The translations under genes and the position numbers were made by a program. Below the pieces are notes generated by a model. It searched no databases, was not told where the DNA came from, and saw only the letters and a program-made list of their open reading frames with translations. From the NCBI GenBank assembly GCA_039090855.1, contig CM076990.1, positions 202,869,232-202,933,231 of the forward strand: a stretch of DNA of 64,000 bases. The letters run 5' to 3'. The stretch comes from Macrothele yani (taxonomy: Eukaryota > Arthropoda > Arachnida > Araneae > Macrothelidae). This document shows, piece by piece, positions 31,497 through 42,362 of this stretch (within the stretch, counting starts at the first letter, position 1; the number at the start of each line of letters is the position of its first letter).

Positions 31497-31629
31497 CATA
31501 GTCCTGATGACGAACTAGGCTTTAGTTCGAAAATTTGACAACCAACTTTCATTAAAAATAACCTCTAAAAGACCCGTAAAAAAAGTTATTCCACAATCAC
31601 TATGAATAGAGGTGCCATAAATGCATTTA

Positions 31630-31935
31630 CAACAAACATTTATGCAATAAATTGATATTTAATAGCAATACTGGACAGAAGAAACTTCGCGAGAAAAAGA
31701 AATTACGATTGCGAGAAATTTGTGCACTCCGTTTAACTTTCGTTTTCGGAAGTTCTGAAAAATGGAATATCGTTCCCGAGACGAAAAATGAGCCCCTCCC
31801 TCACTAATCCTTCGAAAATAAAACATTATCTTCAGTTTTGGTTTTTTTTCATCGCTCTCAAGTATAACCGAAATGTGGAAATCCGCGAATCTGAAGAACA
31901 ATCTCATGCCTGATTCGTAACAGTCCGCGATATGC
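31630..31935 (+). repeat. Degenerate ~150-bp satellite, array 1 right part
   Basis: Continuation of the array interrupted by the Penelope-like element: ACAAACATTTATGCAATAAA, CAATACTGGACAGAAGAAAC, TCCGTTTAACTTTCGTTTTC, AAAAATGGAATATCG. Confidence 0.7.
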
Positions 31936-32779
31936 AAAATGAACTGCTCATATGGGTACGCACGGAAGCCGATTCACGGGTCCATAAGCTGATTGTTTCC
32001 AGATATGAACGATGTATTCGATTACAATTTTCGGAACTCTGAACTGTCTGTTTCTAAAGCACGTATTTTTACAAAGGATATGTTTTTAACGAACGAATTT
32101 TGTGAACGATCCAAAAACAGACCCACATTTTATATTTATATATATTTTTTCTTAAAATTTCGTAAGGCGGTAGACTCCTGCTTAACAGCTGTGTTTAGGC
32201 GGGAATCCCGCCATCCCGCCCTGAAATGGCAATTAAACGAACTTCAAAACATGTCGCTTTTCACTTCCTCCATGCCAAGGCTTAACTGCACCACTCTGCA
32301 CCGATACACTAGTGTCTCAATCTCGACGTGGCTGAATCCTCCTTCCTTGTTATGCGCATGCCCATCGGAAGGTTCTTCCGAATGATTGCCGAAAGCCGAT
32401 CCCTAGCTGACTAGCTCGGCAATGGATACCAAATCATGATTTTTCATAAACTGAGACATAAAAGTTAACATATAATTTCTTGATAAAAAAAAAAAAAAAG
32501 GTCGTTTTTATGACAAAATCCCGGTGTAATCGCCAATTATAAAAAGATTTGTGAAAACAATGTGTAAAAATATACATTTCTAAATTTTAAAGCGTATTCA
32601 GTGTTTTTAAGGCGTTAAATACGCTTGTAGAGGCGTTATCACTATCTCTGCCTGATAGCATAGTTAGTTCTCAAGGTAGAGTTGTTACAAGTATTGGGTT
32701 GGAATTTGGAAAGAATGTAATGTCTGCAAATGCAAGGCAGCAGAAAAGTGCTAATTACCGTATATACAAGTACAAATCA
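31936..32779. other. Unassigned DNA
   Basis: A 130-codon frame at 31993-32385 has no recognisable domain and spans a microsatellite-like TATATTTATATATA; I do not call it a gene. GGCGGGAATCCCGCC near 32197 is a short palindrome. Confidence 0.3.
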
Positions 32780-32852
32780 ATAAAATGTAGTCACCATGGT
32801 TTGCTGTCACTTGCTCCTATCATTAGGGCAGCTGTAAGATAATACTGTCCCT

Positions 32853-33557
32853 GGCCCATTCCATCTCAATTCAGGCAAAGCATGTCAGTTGACCCCCTTA
32901 GATTTGTTCCAAAAAATTACAGTAGCTACTCCTACTACAGATATGATATTCCAAATGGATTTGCTCCAAAAAAATTTATATCACTTGCTGCACCATTTTG
33001 AAATTTGGTGAAAAACACGTTTTTTGATAGGAATGTCAAAAACGGCATATTTTAAAAATGTTATTGCGTTTAAACTATTTGGACGATTCAGTTCATTTCT
33101 GTTTTGTTTTGTAGCTAATGAATTTATTTTTTAACTTGACATACTTTAAGTATGCATGTTATAATTATTAGTAATTTAAAAAAATCCACTTTTTAGGTAC
33201 AAAATTTTGGTTTTTCTGACATTTAACGATTTTTTTCTTACACTAAGAAAAGTTTTTTTAAATAAATAAAGATGGCAATGTGTAGTCCACCAATGGTAGT
33301 TTTACAGCAAATTTGCTTTATTGCCTAACATATATACATACAGTCTATACAATTCAACTTCAAAATATGCAAAAGTACGAAAATGCACTATTTTCAAGTA
33401 GCAATAACTCAAAAACCCCATTTTTTAAAAATCTTAAAACTTGACCTTATGTAGTCCTATTAGTATATTATCAATTGGTGGGGGCAGAATTGTGTGTTTT
33501 TGCCTCGTAAATTTTGAACGTTTTTGAAAATGACAGTTCTCCAGCATTTGCAGGTCT
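32853..33557 (+). repeat. Left TIR of the Sola-type element
   Basis: Complementary to 36914-37632 over its whole length, with small indels near the outer end (GCATGCTTTGCC here, ACACATGTTGGTATTCTCTG on the right). Contains several AT-rich blocks and TTTAAACTATTTGGACGATT. Confidence 0.92.
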
Positions 33558-33780
33558 CAGAAAAACACTACAAAGTTTTGTTTTAAATTAGCTCTGAAAG
33601 TTAAAATATAGGCTAGTAGACTAATTATAATACTTAAAGTAAAAATATTTAAAATATTAATCTAGTAAATAAAAAATATAAAATAATTTTAATTATTATA
33701 TAATAAATTCTGTAATAAAGTTACAGTTGTTAAATGAACTGACCTAGTCTTAATGCTTAAACAACAAATAAGCTTGTTCT

Positions 33781-34009
33781 GCCGCCCCGGTGGCGCAGTG
33801 GTCTAAGGTGTTGGCCTCTGATCATTCGTTCGTAAGGGGTCCGGGTTCGAATCCCGGTCAGCCATGGATGTTGTGTTTGTCTTACGGCACTGGCTCTCTC
33901 CCTTCCCTAGAACCAGTGACCCTAAATTAGGGACCGGCGACTGCTTATAGCCCATTGAGTTGCTCACGGTAGTCGTTAAACCTCCAATCAAAAAAAAAAA
34001 AAAAAAAAA
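33781..34009 (+). mobile_element. tRNA-derived SINE, copy 12
   Basis: Near-consensus member with a long A tail and a perfect target duplication AGCTTGTTCT (33771-33780 and 34011-34020). It entered the Sola-type element after that element was in place or travelled with it. Confidence 0.95.
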
Positions 34010-34244
34010 AAGCTTGTTCTACACCTGTGCAATGCTGAATCAACAGGATCATACATGCGCGACCAGTGTTTGCTCACTGCACAGCTAAACAACTGTCTCA
34101 GCCCCTCCCCCCTCCATGGCCACACCCACCTGTGCTATAACTACTGTGCAGTCTGTTCTTTTGTTTGGAAGAGTAACACTTGATATGTGTTTGTGATTTC
34201 TCAGATATGTTTTTTACATTTTTGCTGAATAGGCCTATTTAATA

Positions 34245-36605
34245 ATGTCAGATTATCATAGTTCTGAACGAATTAAGTGTGTGGACTATATTAGAAGACA
34301 CAAAAAAACTGTATACAAAAGTAAGAGTGTGAGGTTATGTGGTGTTGGTGATTTAGCTGATTCAATTCAAAGGATTGTAGGTAGGTCTGTTATTGTAAAA
34401 AGTAATGACAGTTTGTGTAGTAATTGTGTTGTTTTTTATAAAAAAAAATTTGGGGAACTTACAAATGAACCTGAACAAGAAATTTCATCTGATGAACCTT
34501 TTATTGCAAGTGAGGAGATTGTAAATGCTGTCAACAAAAGTATTAACATTCTTGATGTAAATATGTCGCCATTGAAATCCCCTTCACAAGTTAGGCTTGA
34601 GAGGAGGCAAAGTTATGTAAAAAGAAAAAAGTTGAAATTAGAGAAAGTACTAGTAACTGCATCTGTGAAGAAATTAAAAGAAGTGTATAGTGTCAATGAT
34701 GACATTTCAAGTGAACCTTCTGCTGAAAAACCTGACTGTTATACTTGCAATCAGTGGTTTTTTAACATTAACACAGCTCTTCAAAATTCTAAATACAATG
34801 AAAAAGTGCAATTGTTGACACTGTTACCACATACTTTTACTAAAACGCAACTGGAGGCAAAGTTACCTTCAGTATCAAAGTACCTCATAGATAAGTCACG
34901 TAGTGTTAAAAAAGAAAAAGGAATTTATGCTAAACCTGATCCCTACAGTGGACATCCATTGTCTGCAGACACTAAGGCAATTGCTTTGTCATACTACCTA
35001 GATGACAGCAAAGACTGCACAAGAGAGAGTCCAAACAAAAGAGATGTTATATGTGTTAAAGATGGTAATGGTGAGAAAGTTAAAAAGGCAAAAAGATTTA
35101 TGACAAGTTCAATCAAAGAGACATACAGTATATTGAAAAAGGAAAACGAAGGAATAAAAATTGGACTTTCAAAATTTTATTCACTATGTCCAAAGTGGGT
35201 GAAAATTCAACCTATACAAGCAGTTTGCACTTGCATTTACTGTAGTAATCTTACACTAACAAGCATAGCTCTCCAAAATGTAACTAATGAAAAGTATACT
35301 GAAGAGGCTCTTTTAGTTAAGTGTTTGTGTAACAAAACAGACAATGAAGATTGTTGGCTCCAAATGTGTGGTGACTGTCTTGGTACAGATGCACTGACAG
35401 CTGATACTCTTGGCTTGTTGAATGAGGAAGTTACATATGCTATTTGGGAACGTAATGACCTTATAAAGAAAACTGTACCTACTGAAAGGTTCGTCGAAGA
35501 TGCTAGACATTGGATTAATAAAGCAATTCCTCACAATTATATCCGAAAAATCCAGAGAGAAATAATAGCCAAAGCTAAAATCTCTGTGAAAGGGAGTTCT
35601 GTGTGTGTTTTACATTTTGATTTTGCAGAGAACTGGTCAGTTATATTGCCTGATGAGATACAAAGCTATCACTGGCAAAATGTACAAATCTCATTGTTTA
35701 CATGTGTTGCACAAATTGGTCAAGTGAAAGAAAGTTTTGCAGTAGTGTCTGATGATATAACCCATGACACAGCTCATGCTCTCTGTGCCATAGGTCTTAT
35801 AAAAAATGACATTTCAAAATCATATCCATTGGAAACTAAGACCTCAGTAGTTTACGTTTCAGATGGAGCTGCTGCACATTTCAAAAATCGATATCAACTT
35901 CATGAGTTGTCTAAGGGTAATCCAACTATAGAAAGAAAGTGGATATTTTCAGCTACTGGGCATGGTAAGAGTGCATGCAATGGTATAGGTGGCATATGCA
36001 AGCACTATGCTACAAGATTTAATCTACAAAAAGAATCTGTGGAAGCCATAAGAGACGCAGCTTCATTTGTTTGTACAATTTCAAATCTTATACGTAATAC
36101 GAAAATACTACACCTCAAAAGTGAAATTGTTCAAAAATTCAGGTCTTGTAAAGAAAAAGAATGGATCACTGTAAAACCTGTTGTAGGATTACAATCTCAG
36201 CATTATTGGTTGGTGCAAAATAATGAAGCTTATATGGCAAGAACAATTAAACATAATGTGCAGAAAGTAGAAATAACAAGCCAAGTAAAAAACAGGTACT
36301 CTTTGAGTGATTTCATAGTAGGTCAATTTGTTGGGTGTGTATATAATGATTATTGGTGGATGGGACAGATAAAGAGCATATCTCTAGAGCTCGAAGACAT
36401 TACTGTGTCATTTATGCATCCCCATGGCCCAGCTAAAGGGTTCCAATGGCCAGAGGAATGTGGAAAGAGAGAGGATGTATGTGCAGTGCCATTAAACAAT
36501 GTAGTGCTGAAGGTGAAGGAACCCACTCCCAGCGGACAATCCGCTCGACTCCACATTTTTAATACCAAGGAGCTGAACCAGATCAAACAGATCTGCAGTG
36601 TCTGA
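34245..36605 (+). CDS. Sola-type transposase, 786 aa, uninterrupted
   Basis: Single intronless frame starting at AATAATGTCAG. The N-terminus has a basic, cysteine-containing segment (SLCSNCVVFYKKKF). The middle has cysteine clusters likely to bind metal (CTCIYCSNLT; CLCNKTDNEDCWLQMCGDC). The RNase H-like catalytic region is suggested by LHFDFAENWSVI (D near 459), VVYVSDGAAAHFKNRYQL (D near 540) and SATGHGKSACNGIGGICKH (near 570); related proteins, as I recall them, have a D where this one has the N of CNGIGG. The C-terminus (FVGCVYNDYWWMGQI, VSFMHPHGP, FQWPEE) resembles a Tudor/SH3-like chromatin-reading fold. Expected role: cutting and pasting the element at its TIRs in the nucleus. No frameshift or stop is present, so it may be recently active. 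Confidence 0.8.
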   Translation: MSDYHSSERIKCVDYIRRHKKTVYKSKSVRLCGVGDLADSIQRIVGRSVIVKSNDSLCSNCVVFYKKKFGELTNEPEQEISSDEPFIASEEIVNAVNKSINILDVNMSPLKSPSQVRLERRQSYVKRKKLKLEKVLVTASVKKLKEVYSVNDDISSEPSAEKPDCYTCNQWFFNINTALQNSKYNEKVQLLTLLPHTFTKTQLEAKLPSVSKYLIDKSRSVKKEKGIYAKPDPYSGHPLSADTKAIALSYYLDDSKDCTRESPNKRDVICVKDGNGEKVKKAKRFMTSSIKETYSILKKENEGIKIGLSKFYSLCPKWVKIQPIQAVCTCIYCSNLTLTSIALQNVTNEKYTEEALLVKCLCNKTDNEDCWLQMCGDCLGTDALTADTLGLLNEEVTYAIWERNDLIKKTVPTERFVEDARHWINKAIPHNYIRKIQREIIAKAKISVKGSSVCVLHFDFAENWSVILPDEIQSYHWQNVQISLFTCVAQIGQVKESFAVVSDDITHDTAHALCAIGLIKNDISKSYPLETKTSVVYVSDGAAAHFKNRYQLHELSKGNPTIERKWIFSATGHGKSACNGIGGICKHYATRFNLQKESVEAIRDAASFVCTISNLIRNTKILHLKSEIVQKFRSCKEKEWITVKPVVGLQSQHYWLVQNNEAYMARTIKHNVQKVEITSQVKNRYSLSDFIVGQFVGCVYNDYWWMGQIKSISLELEDITVSFMHPHGPAKGFQWPEECGKREDVCAVPLNNVVLKVKEPTPSGQSARLHIFNTKELNQIKQICSV

Positions 36606-36913
36606 ACTTTATGTAAACTTACTCTGTAATTATTTTAGTATAATGTTTATAGATCTCAGCTAACATGGAGTTGTTTACGATTATCTGTTTTAGTGTTACA
36701 GAAATCAGAAAATTGTAAAAAGACAAACAGTTCAATGAGTTCTCGGTTTTCCACATTTTCTATGTTTTTCTTTTTGTTCTTTTTTCATTATTTTTTTCTA
36801 AATGAGTAACTTAAGTTTACTTATAAAAGTGTTCAGTGGAGCTTAAAAATCAGGGTGGCTTTAAAATTTCATTGTAAAGAACAATTGTATACGTTTTTGT
36901 ATCGTTTCTATTT

Positions 36914-37632
36914 GCGACCCGCAAATGCTGGAGAAGTGTCATTTTCAAAAAACGTTCAAAATTTACTAGGCAAAAACACACAATTCTGCCCCCACCAATT
37001 GATAATATACTAATAGGACAACATAAGGTCAAGTTTTAAGATTTTTAAAAAATGGGGTTTTTCAGTTATTGCTACTTGAAAATAGTGCATTTTCGTACTT
37101 TTGCATATTTTGAAGTTGAATTGTATAGACTGTATGTATATATGTTAGGCAATAAAGCAAATTTGCTGTAAAACTACCATTGGTGGACTACACATTGCCA
37201 TCTTTATTTATTTAAAAAAACTTTTCTTAGTGTAAGAAAAAAAATCGTTAAATGTCAGAAAAACCAAAATTTTGTACCTAAAAAGTGGATTTTTTTAAAT
37301 TACTAATAATTATAACATGCATACTTAAAGTATGTCAAGTTAAAAAATCAATTCATTAGCTACAAAACAAAACAAAAATGAACTGAATCGTCCAAATAGT
37401 TTAAACGCAACAACATTTTTAAAATATGCCGTTTTTGACATTCCTTTCAAAAAACGCGTTTTTCACCAAATTTCAAAATGGCGCAGCAAGTGATATAAAT
37501 TTTTTTGGAGCAAATCCCTTTGGAATATCTTATATCTGTAGTAGGAGTAGCTACTGTAATTTTTGGAACAAATCTAAGGGGGTCAACTGACACATGTTGG
37601 TATTCTCTGCCTGAATTGAGATGGAATGGGCC
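36914..37632 (-). repeat. Right TIR of the Sola-type element
   Basis: Inverted copy of 32853-33557 with scattered substitutions. Confidence 0.92.
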
Positions 37633-38600
37633 CCCTGTAGAATTGTGGCGGCTTGAGCGCAAAGAAGTAGGTGCATGTTTCACATCGTCCTGGTTGGTGA
37701 ACCACTGTCTGTCCAGGAAATGCTGCACTGACTGGAAGTGGTGGTATTCGCTTGGGGCCCATGTCTGGGGAACAGGCTGGGTGCGGCTGCAGCTGCCATT
37801 CCAGGACCCTGATCTTGTGACAGGCCACCCGTGCAGTGTGAGGTCTTGCTCCATCCTGCTGTTGGTGGATACCCTTGTGGTTCAACAGTGCTGGTTGTGT
37901 CGACGTGAGCAATGTGTGCAGATCGCTGAGCTGACAGCAGTATACATCGGCGGGGACAGTGGTGGTGTCTGCATATCCTACCAAACAGACAGCAGGACCT
38001 TACATGGGTGTAAACCGCCTTTGGGGGTTGACATGGGTTGCTGTTTTGGGTCCAACCACTGTTTCCGGGCACTGACATTGTCATGCAGGACCCATTTCTT
38101 GTCACCTGTCATAATGTGGTCCAAGAACGGTTCAACTTGATCACGTGCAAGCAGGGAAACACATGTACTCGTGTGATTTGCTTTCTGCTCAACTGAGTTA
38201 GTGGGGTACCCAAACTCCCCTCTTGTGCACCTTCACACTTTGATGCAGGTATGTGGTAATGCTTGTGTGGGTAGTCCCCAGCTGTTCGGCCAGCTCCTGC
38301 ATGGTCACATGTGGGTCAGTCTCCACTAAGTTCATCAGCATGTCCATATCCACTGTTTCGTGTCCTCCAGCTTTGGGACATTCTGACAGGTTGAAATTTC
38401 CCTCTTGAAACCGTTTGAACCAACGACAGCACTGATGATGTGATATGGTATTGAAGTACACACTGGTAATGTTCCTTACAGCACCTGCAGGGTTGCTACC
38501 ATGACAAAACTCGTACAGCATACAATGGGGGATGTGCTCCTTGGCCACTTCCATATTGGCTGGCGCTTACTTTTCGCCTTCTGATGGCTAACTGCCACTG

Positions 38601-39614
38601 ACTTAAGCCACCTACCTGCTGATGTCATTAAAAAATGTACACGTCATGAAACATATCCCTAAGGACAGTTTCATGGTAAAACGTGCTTCAACTTATACAA
38701 ATGTAATATCAAGGTATTGTATACCTAATATTGGAAGGTATATCGCATGTTACAAATGTATGCTAGTGTGCTGTGCAATCGTAGTAGCCAATGTGCACTG
38801 TGGCCAGGGTTCGGGTATCCAATCATTGGACATTACTTTCTTTCCAGCCCAATATTTAAATAAGGGGAGAAATTCAAAATTATTCTTGAAATGAATGAAC
38901 TCTATAAAACATACCTAGTTACAAAATGTTATTTATGTAATAAAATTGCTAATAAATTTTAAGTTTGAAGTGGAAATCTGTATAACAGCAAGCAGTTTTT
39001 TTGCTTGTTTTTGAAAACGTGTTATACTCCTAAACCAGTGGAAATTATTTTGCCTTGAATGTTAAAATTCATAACAAGGCAGCCCATTTTGTGGAATGGA
39101 TTTAAAATTTTTTTTTTTTTTAGAAACATTTTACATCATAGTGTTCAACAACTACATTAATGGCATTGATATGAGAAATGGGTATCATTCAAGAAAATGT
39201 GCACAACAGCATCTGGCAGTGACTTTTCTGGCAAAACCAGAACCACTAGATTCAACAAAATGTGTACAAAGCAGGCCACTTTGTTGATGTTTGTTTCTGT
39301 GGTGACCAGAGCTGCAGAATGTAGATGTGTGCAGATAGTTTCCAAAGTTATTAGCAGAATTTGCAGAGGTTTTGCTTGTAGATTAAAATTAAAAACGTTA
39401 TTGACAGGAATCAAAACATTTGGTCAAGGCTTTACTTAGATTTATGTACTTAATTCTATTTTAACTTGAACTTTCAATTATTTTTCATACCTTCTGAGTT
39501 CTTTTCTTTGTACAGACATTTCTGTCCTCTAGATTTTTATCAAGGTCTGTTTTTAATGTGTAGAATCTGTACCAAAAGTTTTATTTACACAGAAAGAATT
39601 TAAATTTTGTTGTC

Positions 39615-39616
<2 letters not shown>
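38601..39616. other. Unassigned DNA
   Basis: No domain or element end recognised. Open frames are short. TAGTGTGCTGTGCAATCG-type text is single-copy here. Confidence 0.3.

Positions 39617-39650
<34 letters not shown>
39617..39650 (+). repeat. (TA)n microsatellite
   Basis: About 17 TA units directly before the 5' end of RTE copy 2; it looks like the integration target. Confidence 0.95.
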
Positions 39651-39654
<4 letters not shown>

Positions 39655-39861
39655 GATGTAAGGTCAGGTGATGCGTAACATCACAGCCTCTCCTTGACAA
39701 ATGTCAACCCCGCCTTCTCGTGGTACATCCTGTTCCCACTAAAGGGGCTCTGACGACCGCCAATAGCGGTATAACTATACCATCAGGATTAGAGGAAATG
39801 CTATCCCACACTCACCAACCCGCTTGGCCAGCGTGGTGAGTTATGGCCAAACCCCTCCAAA

Positions 39862-42348
39862 ATGACTCCACAACTTAAATCTTTGCCCTCAGTCTCCGGC
39901 AGCTGGAATGTACCTGGCCAAGGCAGCGGCCAGTGCGACATGAAGGCAGAGGGTGCTAAGAATCCCCGGAGGACCGGACTAGGCTGCCATCTGATGCTGA
40001 CCTTGGCTACGTACAACGGACGCTCCCTATCTTCTGATTCAAGGCTTCTTGAATTGGAAGAGGAACTACAAAGGATCAAGTGGGACATCGTCGGGCTAAG
40101 TGAGGTAAGGAGAAAAGGAGAAGATCTCATTGAACTGAAAAGTGGACATCTCTTCTACTATCGTGGGACAGATACTGGCAGAACTAGTGGTGTTGGATTT
40201 ATAATAAACAAAAAACTGAAGGATAAAGTTGTAGAAGTTGAAAGTTCCTCTGACAGAGCTGCACGACTCGTTATCCAACTCTCGAGAAGATACCAGGCTC
40301 AGATTATTCAAACTTATGCACCCACCACAAGTCATGCTGAAGAAGAAATTGAAGAATTTTATGAGGAAATTTGTGATCTAAATAATAAAGGTAAGCAGCA
40401 CTTGAAGATAATTATGGGAGATTTCAATGCAAAAATAGGGCAACGGCAACAGAATGAAACTTCAGTAGGTAAATTCGGTCACGGCAACAGAAACCAGCGT
40501 GGAAATACTCTCGTAGAGTTTGCAGAGGCAGAAGGGTTTTTCATCTTGAACTCCTTTTTCAAGAAAAAGCCACACAGGAAATGGACATGGAGACATCCAA
40601 ATGGGACGACAAGTGAAATTGATTTTATTATGTGTAACAAAAAATTCGTCATAGAAGACTGCAGTGTGCTAAACAAGTTCAACACAGGCAGTGACCATAG
40701 ATTGGTGAGATGTAAGATGCACCTCAACACTAAACTCGAACGTAGCAAGCTCATAAGACAAACAAAATGTATTGACATAACCAACCTTAAAAAACACCAT
40801 AATACCTTCAAATTGGAACTGAAGAACAGATTCTCTGCTTTAGAAGGCCTAACATCGGAAGAAGTGGATATTTCTGAAGTTAACAGAAAAGTAACCAAAG
40901 CTCTTATGGAAACAGCAACAAAATTAGCTGGGTCTAAGAACAAATTGCATGTGAACAAATTATCAGGAAAAACCAAAATGTTGATGCAAAAAAGAAGAGT
41001 GATGAGGACAACTAAAGAAGATGTGACTTCCAAAGTGGAATATATAGAGCTATGCAAGACAGTACGAAAAAGTATCACTGAAGACGTAAGGAAATTCAAC
41101 TGTGAACTAGTGAGGAAAGCAATTGAAAACAACCAAAGCCTAAAGATAGCAAAGGGACATCTCAGTAAGGGGAAAAAACAGATTATGGCACTGAGAAAAG
41201 AAGATGGTTCTGTAACAAGAAATAGAGGGGAAATTTTGACTAGAGTGAAAGATTTCTACTCCAAATTATATGAAAGGGATGATACATGTACTCCAGACAT
41301 CATGAAAGGTGCCAGTACCAGAGTTCTTCCAGTCCTTCCAGCAGAAGTTGCACATGCAATCAAGAACATGAAGCGGGGAAAAGCTCCAGGAGAAGTTGGA
41401 ATTACTGTAGACATCATACAAGAAGCAAGTGGAGAAATCGAAACAGTACTCGCCCAAATTTTCACTCGATGCCTTAATGAAGGGAAAATTCCTGAGGATT
41501 GGAACAACGCTACAATGATCTTGCTACATAAAAAAGGTGACATTGAGGATCTCAGGAACTACAGACCTATCAGCCTCCTATCAGTGATTTATGAAATCTT
41601 CACTAAAGTTCTTTCACACCGCTTTAAGGTGACACTGGACATGGCTCAACCGAGAGAACAAGCTGGATTCAGGAGTGGCTACAGCACAATAGATCATATC
41701 CACGTACTGAGAGAACTAATTGAAAGAGCAAGGGAATATGAACTTCCATTGTGCATGGCTTTTATCGATTATGAAAAAGCCTTAGATTCGGTGAAACCAT
41801 CAGCAGTTACAATGGCTCTGAAATCCTGCGGTATTGAAGATGCATACATTAATATTATTAATAACATCTATGAAAATGCAAGTGCAAAGATTCGGCTGTT
41901 TGAAAATACAACACACATAAAAATTGGAAAAGGAGTGAGACAAGGTGACACCATATCTCCGAAGCTCTTTAATGCCACATTGGAAAATGTCTTTCAATCA
42001 CTGAACTGGGAAAACAAAGGGATAAAGATTATTGGAGATTATCTAACCCACCTTCGTTTTGCTGATGACATAGTCATTTTTGCAACTACCCCATCAGAGC
42101 TACAGAGTATGATCCAGGAACTTGCTGACAAGAGTAAAGAAGTGGGATTAAAAATGAATTTTCAGAAGACAAAAGTGATGTTCAATGCTTTTACAAGAAA
42201 TGAAGATTTATCGATTGATGGAGAAAAGCTGGAGATAACAGACACATACGTTTATCTTGGACAGCAGATATCAATGAGGGTCACATTGGTGAAGAAATTA
42301 ATCGGCGTACAAAACCTGCCTGGAGAGCTTTTGGAAGAAACAGCATAA
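39862..42348 (+). CDS. RTE endonuclease-reverse transcriptase (copy 2), main frame
   Basis: 828 codons starting MTPQLKSLPSVSGSWNVPGQ. The AP-type endonuclease covers about residues 45-290: LATYNGRSLSS, RRKGEDLIEL, MGDFNAKIG (183-191) and GSDHRLVR (near 276). A linker of basic helices follows. The reverse transcriptase covers about residues 500-790: GKAPGEVGITVDII, LLHKKGDIEDLRNYRPISLL, MAFIDYEKALDSV (the usual F of AFDSV is L) and RFADDIVIF (catalytic ADD, 731-739). It would nick target DNA and prime cDNA synthesis from the element RNA. Compared with copy 3, one G is missing in ATATCAA(G)TGAGGGTCAC, which ends the frame early; the natural C-terminus continues at 42363. Confidence 0.92.
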   Translation: MTPQLKSLPSVSGSWNVPGQGSGQCDMKAEGAKNPRRTGLGCHLMLTLATYNGRSLSSDSRLLELEEELQRIKWDIVGLSEVRRKGEDLIELKSGHLFYYRGTDTGRTSGVGFIINKKLKDKVVEVESSSDRAARLVIQLSRRYQAQIIQTYAPTTSHAEEEIEEFYEEICDLNNKGKQHLKIIMGDFNAKIGQRQQNETSVGKFGHGNRNQRGNTLVEFAEAEGFFILNSFFKKKPHRKWTWRHPNGTTSEIDFIMCNKKFVIEDCSVLNKFNTGSDHRLVRCKMHLNTKLERSKLIRQTKCIDITNLKKHHNTFKLELKNRFSALEGLTSEEVDISEVNRKVTKALMETATKLAGSKNKLHVNKLSGKTKMLMQKRRVMRTTKEDVTSKVEYIELCKTVRKSITEDVRKFNCELVRKAIENNQSLKIAKGHLSKGKKQIMALRKEDGSVTRNRGEILTRVKDFYSKLYERDDTCTPDIMKGASTRVLPVLPAEVAHAIKNMKRGKAPGEVGITVDIIQEASGEIETVLAQIFTRCLNEGKIPEDWNNATMILLHKKGDIEDLRNYRPISLLSVIYEIFTKVLSHRFKVTLDMAQPREQAGFRSGYSTIDHIHVLRELIERAREYELPLCMAFIDYEKALDSVKPSAVTMALKSCGIEDAYINIINNIYENASAKIRLFENTTHIKIGKGVRQGDTISPKLFNATLENVFQSLNWENKGIKIIGDYLTHLRFADDIVIFATTPSELQSMIQELADKSKEVGLKMNFQKTKVMFNAFTRNEDLSIDGEKLEITDTYVYLGQQISMRVTLVKKLIGVQNLPGELLEETA

Positions 42349-42362
42349 TTTTCAAGAGCAAT

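Larger units (their letters stand above)
29627..31597 (+). mobile_element. Penelope-like element with inverted arms
   Basis: Arms 29627-30284 and 30940-31597 are inverted copies at ~99 percent by eye, each starting ATTGTGGAATAACTTTTTTT. A third, direct 5' copy of part of the same region (30283-30398, matching 30898-31014) lies between the left arm and the reverse-transcriptase body. Such mixed direct and inverted terminal repeats, often with an upstream inverted fragment, are typical of Penelope-like elements. ACAAACATTTA occurs at 29617 and again at ~31631, a possible target duplication with ~34 extra bases on the right. Inserted in the satellite. Confidence 0.9.
32853..37632 (+). mobile_element. 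Sola-type DNA transposon, 4.78 kb, with ~0.7-kb TIRs
   Basis: The element begins GGCCCATTCCATCTCAATTC and ends with its complement. The inverted repeats run ~705 bp (32853-33557) and ~719 bp (36914-37632) with high identity. A 4-bp duplication CCCT flanks it (32849-32852 and 37633-37636). Between the arms is one long uninterrupted transposase gene. A 4-bp duplication plus this transposase type point to the Sola superfamily; the assignment is from memory of family traits, not from a search. A SINE (33781-34009) lies between the left arm and the gene. It is inserted in a mariner. Confidence 0.8.
32780..38600 (-). pseudogene. Mariner pseudogene interrupted by the Sola-type element
   Basis: On the minus strand, the N-terminal half (38554-38198) reads MEVAKEHIPHCMLYEFCHGS, CCRWFKRFQEGNFNLSECPK, VTMQELAEQLGTTHTSITTY. 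The catalytic half (about 37984-37637) reads LLNHKGIHQQQDGARPHTAR and HPACSPDMGP, and ends PPQFYR at the Sola insertion. The remaining C-terminus lies on the far side (below 32849), where GDY-type text EQVTANHGDYI is readable. Stops and shifts abound. The usual (Q)DNARPH is QDGARPH, so the second catalytic region is also altered. Confidence 0.75.

Noticed and set aside
31993..32385. 130-codon open frame
   Set aside because: No domain, low-complexity stretch inside, no splice or promoter support.
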